DNA of 64,000 bases from the NCBI GenBank assembly GCA_947652115.1, contig OX393567.1, positions 18,160,101 through 18,224,100 on the forward strand. Reading direction: 5' to 3'. Below are positions 1 to 11,200 of the stretch, in pieces (positions within the stretch are counted from its first letter, which is position 1; each line of letters opens with the position of its first letter). A program made the translations under genes and the position numbers. Origin of the DNA: Blastomussa wellsi (taxonomy: Eukaryota > Cnidaria > Anthozoa > Scleractinia > Plerogyridae). The notes under the pieces were generated by a model. That model was not told the DNA's origin. It was given only the letters and a program-made list of their open reading frames with translations, and did no database searches.

Positions 1-40
1 TGCCTTGATCCAGGCCAGCGGGACCTATGGGGGGAGACAC

Positions 41-286
41 TATTGCCCAGTTTCATACCGTGAGTTACTGGGTCGAGTGCGGACTTTCGCGGACAAATTT
101 AACAAAAAGAATGGCTTTCGCACTTGCGAAGGAAAAGGCGTCCTCATCACGAGCTTATTGTTTTAAAAACAAAAGGATTAAGGAAGCGGATAACTCGTCG
201 GAAGTTTACAGTATTGGTTATTTTTTTAATTTGTCCGCGAAAGTCCGCACTCGACGCAGTATCTCACGGTATGAAACTGGGCAATG
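41..286. repeat. Foldback MITE-like element with ~60 bp terminal inverted repeats
   Basis: Bases 41-105 reappear as an imperfect reverse complement at 222-286. The arms include the stretch reading GTCGAGTGCGGACTTTCGCG and its complement. The spacer of ~115 bp has no coding signal. The short ORFs crossing it are by-products of the palindrome. Confidence 0.7.
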
Positions 287-621
287 GATGAATGGTTGTT
301 TTCGGTTTTGACAAATTGACAAATTTTGCTTATATTGATACCCAGATTACCTTTCGGGATTGTCGCGCGCATTTTCTGACAACCTTTCTCGAAACAACTG
401 TGTTTCGAAGTAGGCCTAGGCCAATACTTTACACCAAATCGAAGTTGTAAGCAAGTATAACAGTCTGCATAGACTTGCGACTTCATTCGGTCAGGACTTT
501 TGCACATTCGCGTTGATTGAGACTTGACTGTAGCCCGCACCGGATCATTGAAATGGCTTTTCTGGCAAAATAATTTGGTTTTATCAACTGGGTTGATAAT
601 GTCAATTGGCCACCGTAAAGA

Positions 622-669
622 GATTCAAGTGCTGACGTTTCGAGCGTTAGCCCTTCGTCGGAGCGAATC
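622..669 (-). ncRNA. Degenerate hammerhead-ribozyme-like motif in PLE terminal repeat
   Basis: On the minus strand the order is: GATTC-GCT (helix I), a CCGACGA box, GGGC/GCTC (helix II, loop TAAC), GAAAC, GTC, then AGC and GAATC closing helix I. This matches type I hammerhead order, but the invariant U4 is C, there is one extra A before helix II, and helix III is only ACGT, which could form only between two molecules. Likely weak or inactive as it stands. Confidence 0.45.
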
Positions 670-758
670 AAGGAATTGTGCGTCGTGTGTCTTTATATAC
701 AGAAAGATGGAGCTTCGCTATTGGCTGGTGCCTGGTAACGTGAAAACTTCGGAATAAA

Positions 759-1175
759 TTAGTTGAATGAAAAGCGTTCGTTGATACCGTGAGGATTAAG
801 AGTGCCGATTTGAAAAATAAATTTTTGTTCTAGAGTTTTACGGCTTTCCGTGTTTCCTTGGTGAAGGGAAAGGCCGCAGACTGTCATATGTTGCTTAGAA
901 TGATTTGGGAGATTGAAGTGTCTCGCAACCGGTTTCGATGCATTTTTGTCGTCTTTCTCTACGTCACGAAGGTGTTCTCGGAATCGGTCGCCAAGTCGTC
1001 TCCCTGTTTCGCCGATGTATAACTTTTTGCAAAGAGTACAAGTTATACAGTAGATGGCATTGGCTGAGGTACAGGTGAAATGATCAGTGATTTTGATAGA
1101 TCGCTTGGGTCCCGATATTTTGTCAACGTTGTGAATGAAAGGGCATGTTTTGCATCGTGCGCGAGCGGTGGCCAA
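759..1175 (-). CDS. GIY-YIG endonuclease domain of a Penelope-like retroelement (fragment)
   Basis: This 138-residue ORF has a zinc-finger-like CxxC (residues 8/11), three cysteines at 43/46/49, and the GIY-YIG signature: Y42, then LYIGETG at 52-58. R65 in GDRFREHL is the expected catalytic arginine, and E117 in TLEQKF is a candidate metal-binding glutamate. In Penelope-like elements this domain follows the reverse transcriptase and nicks target DNA for retrotransposition. No RT is present upstream (1176-1300), so the ATG at 1175 is probably internal to the original ORF and the copy cannot move by itself. It is uninterrupted by stops, which suggests a fairly young insertion. Another GIY-YIG protein is unlikely given the flanking PLE repeats. 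Confidence 0.75.
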   Translation of the reverse strand: MATARARCKTCPFIHNVDKISGPKRSIKITDHFTCTSANAIYCITCTLCKKLYIGETGRRLGDRFREHLRDVEKDDKNASKPVARHFNLPNHSKQHMTVCGLSLHQGNTESRKTLEQKFIFQIGTLNPHGINERFSFN

Positions 1176-1219
1176 TTGACATTATCAACCCAGTTGATAA
1201 AACCAAATTATAGTTATAC

Positions 1220-1264
<45 letters not shown>

Positions 1265-1265
1265 C

Positions 1266-2273
1266 TTTTCTGGCAAAAGCTTGCGAGCCGTCCCGCCACT
1301 GGCCTCTCACGCAGGCGTTCTTAGGGGATCGCGTTCATAAGCGTACGGTCCGGGGTAGCTTGGAGATATCCTTGTTATTCTTTAGAAAACACTAACCTTT
1401 TTAATGCTATCATTGCCACTCGGTAAAATTTTTTATTCCGTTTTGAAATGTTTCTGTAGGAATTTCAAACTTTTCATTCAATCCATTCAATCATCTTTCC
1501 ACTGGTTTTCCAAGCCTCCCAGGCAATCAAAACTCAGTGAAAAGCAATCGCGACTCTTGTGATAACTTTCTATTGGTTTTCAAGACTTTTCAGCCAATCA
1601 AAGAGCCAGCAAACGCACGTGCAATTTACGTCACCACCTATCAAGATGAATCTCCTTTCTGATTGGCCAAGCAAAGGGGAAAACCAACAAAAGATTTAAA
1701 TATGTTGTTTTGACCCTTTAACTCCAGAAAAAAGTACAACTTTGAAACAGTTTTGTTAAATTTCTATTTGTAAAAAACAAAAAAAAAATAACTATCAGAA
1801 GAGAGCACTACTCCGTATCTTTCATTTGAATGGTCACACTTAAGGATTTTATCCACGCACTCAAAAAGTTAGAATCATATTACAGACACAAAGGATTTAA
1901 AAACTTTATCAGGTAGCAATAGTTTGGAGCAATTCACTGTATAAAGTCCTGCGAACTACTGTCTCTGTCAAATTAGGCACAAATATAATGTAGGCCTTCT
2001 CTTTCATGAGATGGGTATTACCGTATATTTTTCGCGGCAGCAGGTACCTTTCATCTCAGGAAATCCTACAAACTGCTGAAATTTCAGGAAGGAAGTTCAG
2101 CTTAATTTATACTATTTACAAGTTGGCCTATACATGTAACGAACATAGGTTCTATGCAGATTACACAGAACCAAGCATCTCTTGAATCTAGATGATTTGT
2201 GTCTACGTTCTGGATGTGCAATAGTGTTACATGTATGTCCGAATGTGCTGTTGCTATGGAGATTTTCAAGTGA
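1266..2273. other. Repeat-rich stretch downstream of the Rbfox gene; its probable 3' UTR is at the right end
   Basis: No convincing gene is visible. Bases ~1700-1950 resemble a degenerate dispersed repeat also seen near 4555-4700 (runs like 'aacccttt.actcc', then 'ctttcatttg.atgg'). Bases ~2100-2273 should be Rbfox 3' UTR on the minus strand. In an alternative frame, coding could extend to 2102 (see the Rbfox entry). Confidence 0.4.
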
Positions 2274-5200
2274 CTAATATGGCGCGTATCTGTAGCCTGT
2301 GCTGTAACTTGTCGGTGGGGCCTGGGGTGGTGCCGCTGGACGGTATGCAGGTGATGGAGCTGCATAAGTGCTTGCCTGCAAAGGAAGTAGCAATGTCATC
2401 AATTTTTAGATAACCATGATTTAAAAAAGCTTGAAAATAATATAGTGAACTCATATCAAGCCTAACAGTGATTCAAAGTCCAACTGAAATGAACAAGGAG
2501 TAATAAAGCTCACAATCACAAAATTATGAAGAGGCCAAGCTGGTTGGTAATATAAACAACAACAACGATATATTTACCGGGCCATATCCACCACCATAAG
2601 GAGCAGCTTCATACCTGTTGGAAAACAGAGATAATCTAAATTAGTACTTAACAGGATGAGACAGCCATGAAAGAATCGAAATTGGAAAAAGTTTTACCCT
2701 GTATAACCTCCTAATCTTCTGGCTCCGTATGTTTGGTCGTATCCCTCATAACTGCTGCAAAAAAGAAACACACACAAATATACTTGAGCATTGAAAAATC
2801 TTCCAATGTATTGCATTCTTTGATCTCGATGTTTGCATTAACATTTGGTATGGAAAATTGCAACCATAAATGTAGTAACTGGAATAGACTAAAACACAGT
2901 TGTATATTGTTGCGAACACTTGCGGTCTTTAAATGAAAGGTATAGAATGAGTGTCAGCAGAAAGTGAGGATATCAGCACTTTGAGACAAAAAATAGTTCG
3001 CATTTGCTTTATTTTTGCAGTACATGTACTACACTTTTTGATTGGTTTAAAAGCCAATCAGAAGTAAACTCAAAACCAATCAATCGCTTGTGTGCATTTT
3101 CACATGCTTTGTGCCGGCTACATGTACATGCACATGCATTTTCATTGGATCACTGGAATGTTTGCATCATTTGTGATTGGACAAAGTGTTTCTTTGGTTT
3201 CTCTTATAAATGTAAGTAGTACAGGGCCAGGACTTGGCAATTGGTATTTCACAGTACACGGTGAATGACACTCCAGACATCTAAAAGTTATAGCAAGCTT
3301 CACTAGCCCATTTCATTCAATGTGAGTTCCGTCTGCCATAAATGTTTGCTCCAGCCACTGGACTGAACTAGTGTAGATGTTGAACCCTGCTACTGATGAT
3401 TATCTCAATTCTCGTCACTCATTTATTTGCAATAAACTGATATTTTAAGGAGGAATTAAGTGTTGGTCACAGCTAACCTTGTATAGGTGCCATTGTATGC
3501 AGGCACTTGTGGTGGTTGAATAGTCCGCGTGCTAAACTTGTTCACAGGAGAAGCGCGTCGAGCCCCTCTCATGCCACGGAACGAGGTACCTGAAAAACAC
3601 AGAAATATTATTACTATTACAGTACTAATCAATTTTCTAGGTATGTGTTCAACCCAAAAACTAATTTACATCTTGAAATTTAAATTAAAAATCCTAAGGT
3701 CAAAGGATGACAATCCTGTTTTTGAAAATGAAAGTTCACATTCATTCAATTAAGATGCGTTGTTCTTTTTTCCTGTTTGTAATCTGTAAAGTAATGAAAA
3801 CATTCCCTGAAGTTCACTTACAGCTTTTTGCCTTCTGTCCGTCATCTTCAATTTTGTATTTACTTAACTGAGTGCAATCCTGATTTTCTTTTTTTTACAC
3901 TCAGACAACATTAATGTTAAGTGTAAAGACTGAATTTTGAAATGAAATATTCTTAATCGAATACAATCATTCAGCCAAAAAGAATCAAAACTAACCACAA
4001 ACACTTTTAACAATTTATTTTAAGATCAATACTGGACGTTTAGATATGACAGTTTCACTTTTCATTTTTTAAATTTACAGTATAGCAAATAAAATTTGTA
4101 ACAAAAAGAACCCGAATTTTTAGGAGTATTTATTAAACTTCAGGATGGTTTGATTCTTCACTCTTTTACTACACAGTAAACAACATCATCACAACACATG
4201 AGGAAAATTAGAAACAACACAAACCATTATATTATATAACACAACTCTTGTAGCATTGATCGCGATGTTGCACACAAATACTTATCTGCTAAATCAGTAC
4301 TCCATACAGGAGGACACATGCATTCTCTTACACACAGTACATGCCACTACAGATCAACGAAATGAGAAGGGGAACAAAGCATGCTGTACCATTGGTATAG
4401 GGTCCTCGATTTTGGCCCGGACTTTTTTTGGCGTGCGGTCGAGGGGTTGCATTGTTTACCTAAGTGAAAAATTATCAGTGTCAATGTGGAATCATGCATA
4501 CATGCAGGAATAAAGCGTGTCATTGTTGCTGTTTCAGCATTTTTTATTTAACCCTTTCACTCCCTGATGGCCATCATAAAAATTCCAAATTTTGCTGTTC
4601 AATACCTTTCCTTTGAATGGTTGCACAGTAAAGTTTCACCTATAAATACTGCTCAATAGCTTTCATTTGCATGGTAAGAACTGCACAAATAATGGTCGCC
4701 CATAGAACCTTCATGTATTAACTTGAAGTTTGAATTTAACTTGAAGTTTGATTGTGAAAGGATTACGCAATCTGATCTGAAGTATAGTGAATAGTAACAG
4801 TTAAACCAAGGGAAATCCATGAACTGAAGAACAGAAATAAAAACTGAAATGCAAACAAACTAACTAGAAATATATACAAGACTTTAATTTCTAACCTCTA
4901 TTTTTCTTCCATCCACAATGGTGCCATTCAGCTTTTCCCGTGCTTTCATTGCATCAGCAGAATTCACAAACGTGACAAATCCAAAGCCCTAGAAAATATT
5001 ACAAACGCATAGAGAAATACTTAAATTTAGTCATTGTTTTCTGTGCATTGAATAAAACCCAGCACCCACTGGAGTGCGGCTGGTATTCTGTTGTGAATAA
5101 CTGGCGTATAAAATTTGTGTAGCTCTCTATAAACAGGAGATGTTTACAGCTTCTTGCTCTCTGATTGGTGCCATACAAGGACAGCCACATAAACAGTTCA

Positions 5201-8200
5201 CTTGATTAAACATGCTTGGCAAATGAGGGCTGTAAAATGATCAATCTGTTCACTTGGATTTGATAGAAAAAGAATTTGTACAAATTAAAATATTACTTTA
5301 ACCTATGTAAGATACCTTTGATCCTCGTTCATTGTAGATTATTTCACAATCTGCTAGAGTACCAAATTGCTGTAGGAAAAAACAAAGCCTCTAAGCATAT
5401 CATATAAATCTAAACCACATTTAGCTTTTACAACTAATGGAGCGGTTTTCAATTGAGTGGCAAAATTAATTACCAAATTGCTTTTGTTTTGCATTAATAC
5501 CCTCGGTGATTGGTTTAAAAATCTTGCACCACTTTTTCAACCAATCAGACATAAAACCAAAGCTAACCATGACTCACACGAGCACATTTTCTTGCAGTTT
5601 GTGTCAGCTGCATGTAATTACTTTCAGTTTTGATTGGATCACTGGATTGTCTCCATTCTTTGTGATTGGCCGAAAATTAACTTTGGTTTTAGTTTTACAG
5701 CACTCAATTGAAACTCACTCTAAGTCAGCCTGATGGTTAGAACATTGAACCTTGGATCAAGTGTTTCAAGTTGAAGCCCTGATTGAGGTCATTGCATTGT
5801 GTCCTTTGGCAAGACAATTATTAAATCTTGCAGTGCCTCTCAACCCAGTAAATTAATGTATGGGATGGGTGGGGTGGGGGATAACTCTGCCATGGAATAG
5901 CATTCCATTCATTGGAAATTCAGAAGAAATACTGCTAGTCACTGAAAATGGGATAAGCTTTGGCAGATTGGCATGCTTCGGCCTGAAACAAAGTAATTTA
6001 CTTTAATTTGTACCCAGATAAATTGACACATCTGTGTGAGAGAAGAACAATACAAAAATGTCTTGTTCAGAAACTACAACAAGGACACTGGGAAATGTGG
6101 TACACGGTAATATGCTCTAACCAATCACAGCAAACATGAACAAGTGATATTTGGATTAAAACAAATCAGACAAAAAGGGGAAATCATAATAGTCATTTAT
6201 TTTATTATTTTTTAGCAGCCTGAGTTGTAAGTACTTTTTTCAGGGTTGATACTCTTTAGGACTCTTTAGAGCTTTCAAAATCCCGTGACTTTTCCAGGAC
6301 CTTTCCGTGATCTTTCACAGTTTTCCATAATTCAGATTAGCTTGGAAATTTTCAAAATAACTTTTTGATTGTGGGAATCTCTTTTTCCATTTCCACTGCA
6401 GAAACAAGAACTGCCTAACTTATTTTGTACAATCAAAATGCCACGGCTTTCCAGGTCTGGAAAATAAAGCTCTAAAATTCCATAATTTTACAGGATTTCC
6501 ATGACCCTTAGAACTTTGTATTTTTGCTTCAAGTTGGAGTTGTTTCAGTGCCTTGGATGTTTTTGTTGTAATTTGCCACACATGATCATTATTACCATTT
6601 TGGTTTTAGTCTCTCAGTATCGCTCTCCACTTAGGAATATAAATGGCTACCAGCAACATTGGGGAGAGGGGGAGAGGGTGAGTAACATTAGGCCTGTGCT
6701 GTAAGGGCACACAGGTGCCTCAGGTGACTAACGTTTGCCGTTGGGTGACCAGATAAACTAGCTTTTTCATACAAGATATCATGGTTTGGAACCCTCAGGT
6801 ACAGCCTTGAACATGCTAAGAGCACAGCCTTGAACATGCTGTGATAAACAAGAATCCCACAAAGGAGGCAGCAGCAAAATACTCCAAGTTCTTCAAGTTA
6901 CTGAAACATTAGAAAACAGCTTAATCTACGTACAGACACATAATAAAAAATGTTTACTACTTCTACTACGTATACAAGTATACAAGTGAATAACAAAAAT
7001 AAATACAAACCCCAAACATTTGAACTAGATCATGATCTCTAAATCTAAACGGGATATTTGTGACATGTAGTCTCTTTGGTCCAGTGTCACCATTCTGAAT
7101 GAGAACTTCAGATGGTTGGAGCTGATGGGGCTGTGTTTGTAACTGCTGTAGCTGTTGTGTGGTGTCGATAGATGGGGGTACAGCAACTTCTGCATAAGGT
7201 TGAACAGGGAGTGGTTGGGTGTACTGAACACCATTGCTGACCTGTTGAAAAAAGATGAAAGAAACATTTAAATTTAATGCAGTACACTGGGTTTTCTTAC
7301 ATACATAATTATGGCAAATAAGTACTTTTCTGGCAGTTAACTGTCAACCATGCTATGACCTTGGCAAATGCCAAAAATGTTTATATTTAATAAAAAAAAA
7401 CTTCAGAATGTCCCCAAAATTGATTGGTAAAAATGAAAATATAGGAATGCAAAAACAGTAATTACTGGTAGATTTATTTAATTAAAAAATCCAATATCTA
7501 AATAAATCAGAAATTAAAATATCCTTTGAAAATATGGTTGCCATGGAAATGAATGCCAAACGCTTGACAATGTCCTTTAAGTTGTTGAGAAAATGATAGT
7601 TAGTGACCAGGCACTTTTTGTCCCCTTTTCTCCCAAGCAGAAATAAAAAAAAGTTTTCTAACAATGCTCCTTGCAATTCCCAGGAGTTTTAGAAACAAAA
7701 ACAAAACTTTGATTCACAAATGTTTTGACCCATAGCATGATATGAAAAAAAAATTAATTTGGATAGTTAACCTTTCTATTTATTTCAATTGATTAAATAT
7801 TTTCAATTGCTCAGACTTCTTTTCTTTTTAAAATTCATAAAATGTCCAAAATCAACAAAAGATTAAATTGGTAACTTAGAAAGCTTTCAATAAAGGCTAA
7901 ATAATTCAAACATTATTTTAAGCAGTCTTTGAGGTAAGAACAATTTCTTACTTAGTGATATTAATAATTCACAGGTATAACATCAGAACCAGAAACAACC
8001 TGCCTTAAAATTAGTTTTGACTTAAAAATATATATCAAGCTATGTTTTCACTAATTAGCTTAAATAACACAATTAGCCAAAGACCCTGCCATGATATTTT
8101 GTTTGTGAAAATAATTTGCTCCATTAATCAAAACAAAAACAGATCGAGTCACACAATGTGATCTTACAGTTTGTGACCACAGAGAAAAACATAATTACCA

Positions 8201-11200
8201 TTAGACGCTGATGCTTTTGGATAATGAATGTAGTTTCTTTATATTGAAACACAAGTTGGAAGACAATGGAATTGTATTTTCATCTGTTTGTTAGTATCTG
8301 TTGATATGCAAGGCACTGACTGACTGACTGGCCAATGTTATTTAACATTCTGCTAGGGTTAGATAAAAAAAATCAACTTCTCAAGTGTTTTAACTAATCA
8401 GAAACACTGAACTAAAATATAAATTCTGCCAGGTAATTACAAAACTACTAACAGTTCAATTCCATTTTACACAATGGTAAAAAAATGGCAAATTTCAAAA
8501 CAAATATGTTGCCCAACTGAGGGTAAACATTTTTCACCACCAAATTCACCACAAATTTCTTCAAGCTGACCTATATAACATCTAGCCAAGAGTAAAGCAG
8601 ATTCAATATAAAATATTTGAATACAAGTATGCTCTAAATGAAACTCTGGATGGACAAAATTACAAGTGTAAACTGAATCAGAGATTGACACAATTATTCT
8701 GTTGTACCAACTAAATCAAATTCAACTGTCACATAACTTTACCTCCATAACAAAAATCCTCAGTTTTTGCTGTGACCCCTGCATGTATGTGTAGTTTAGA
8801 AGGCGTTCAAACATTCTAATTTAGTTTCCACACAATATATAAATAATTTAACACCACTGCCCTACCAGCTGCAAAGCACTCTAACATTTAAGGTTCATTA
8901 ACATACCATTTTAACACAATACCTTCATGTGAAAATGCTACCTTAAACAGCTATTCTCAAGTTATAAATCCCATCATTAGTTAAAGAAATCAGTTTAGTG
9001 ACTGGTTCCAAGACATCATTTTCAGTTGATACGGTCATTACTGCCCAATAAAGACATGAAAAGAATAAGACAGACATGGATTTATGACAGAGTACAAATT
9101 CTCCCTAAATAGCAAAGGGTCGCATGGCAAGCATGTTGGGACAACTTACACCATATCACACAATCAACAGTCTATTTTCGATTCAATAAGACTGAGACAC
9201 AGGTCACTGAATCTGGCAAAATTCATACCCAGAAAAAAAAACAGGTTTAATTTGTTACCTTCAAAATCCTGTTCTAAAATTATTGACAAAGTAGGTATTG
9301 TGAGTCATAAAAGGATCAAAGTAAATTGAGGACCTTTAGCACCCTTAATGATTTTCCATCCTTGTAGTTAATGAACTCTATTTATCTCTTTCACACTATT
9401 TTGTGTTAATGAACCTTTCACGAATAATCAGCTATTGAGACACAACAGTAATTTTCACTTGATGGTTCAAACTCAGGTTACATACATTCTGTTGGTTGTT
9501 ATGTACAAAGGATTGGATGTGCCATAAATAGTCTTGAATTACCGGCTGGTTTTTTGTATTGTAACACATTCAATATACATATGTACAACAAAAGGGGTGG
9601 AGAATCATATTTCAAACAAGCATCTCACAGGGTCTTAATAAAATTTGGCCTGAAGCCTTCTTGAAGTCTTTCTTATATAAATTACAAAGCTAAAAATCCC
9701 TTCAGCTTGCAAAAAATGAATCAGTCTAGCTGTCGTCTTGGAAAGTCTCAAATTTCCCATTCACCACCCCTAATGGAGTATGTTCAAAAAATTCATTCAA
9801 CTTAAAATTAATAAACATTTGCCATTAATTTATCCTTCTGATCAGCTTCATAATTATACACACAGCATTAATAATTTCTGTTACTGTTTCTATTTGTCCT
9901 CTCTTGCTGTAGCACTTTAGTTAGAAGCACCTTTAGGGGAGGACACATGGGCGCCCGAAGGCAGGGGTGGGGAAGGGGTAAGAAGTTCTTTGATCTTCAG
10001 TTCCAAGCTAGGGTTCCAACGAGAACACATTTAAATTCAGGAAAAACCCTGCTCAGAAATGATTTTTTAATACTAAAAGATTATTCATCAAATATCCTTT
10101 CTCTGCAATCCAATACAGATGCCAACAGACTGCATTAATCCCATAATTCCTTTATCCAGTTGTCAAAATTACTGACTGTTTTCCACAAAATTACAAATGA
10201 TAAAATATTACAAATATGAACTTATATATTAAAGTTTTCAACAAATCTAAGAAAATTGAATGACAAGAAAGAAGAAAATAATAGCGATAAAATCAAATGA
10301 ATATTTCATAACATTGTGAATGTAGGGTGACTGAAAGCCACTCATTACAATTACATGAACATGTGAGAAAATACATTCTGATTTCATTACAAATACAGTA
10401 AGTACCGCATACATGTATGTCACGATTGTCCACAACTTTTGAAGTAGCTGGCAAAAAAGTGGAAGTAGCCGGACAGTGATTACCATTTTTGATATATCTG
10501 CACCCGTATTAGAATAAAAAAATAGTAACCGGCACAAACAACCCAAGTTGCCGGTTAATTCTGCTGGCTGCTGGCTGTTAGGGACAACCCTATACTATGT
10601 TATGCTTCAAACTACTTCAACAATTTTCCATTACCCAGAAAACATGGAAATTTAATTAGCCACAAGCACAAATTTTATATTTTATTGTACTGCAGTTTCA
10701 TTTGCTCTGAATCAAATTCAAAATTAATTAAATTTGTGGATTAAACTTTTTCACCTCTTCTCTCTCATGTTTGATGGTTTTTCTTGGGTTATTGTTTATG
10801 TTCAAATTAAAATGCAATTTGCCCAAAAGAAAAATATCTTATAATAAATGACATTCTTGGAAATATTTTTTAAGGTCAAACATCCCCAGGCATATTGTGA
10901 AAACTGTGGAAAATGTAATATTATGTCATTACAGACTATTGAATAACACAAAAATTAGGATTGAAGGTCACAACTAATCAAATTAAAAAGAATTCAAGTC
11001 AGACTTACATAAATGCCATAGAAGTCCATAGTTCTGAAGCAATTCAGTTTATGAATGCCATACTGGATTATGTGCAGCTTTTTTTATTTACGAGCAAAAT
11101 GAGACACAATCATGTGTTCCAAGCTCATTACTAAATTCACCTCAAATTAGCAACCAAGCCAATCAGAGAACAAACACAAAAACACCAAAGAGCACAGATG

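Larger units (their letters stand above)
570..1265 (-). mobile_element. Penelope-like element remnant (endonuclease end plus inverted terminal repeats)
   Basis: A ~43 bp block at 570-613 (TTTTATCAACTGGGTTGATA and flanks) recurs as its reverse complement at 1165-1210. Between them lies a minus-strand GIY-YIG ORF. The outer right edge continues into GTTTCTTTAGAAACTTACCC, which is also seen near 18515, 30885, 34525 and 57490. Inverted terminal repeats and a C-terminal GIY-YIG nuclease are features of Penelope-like retroelements. The reverse transcriptase part is absent, so this is a truncated copy. Confidence 0.75.
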
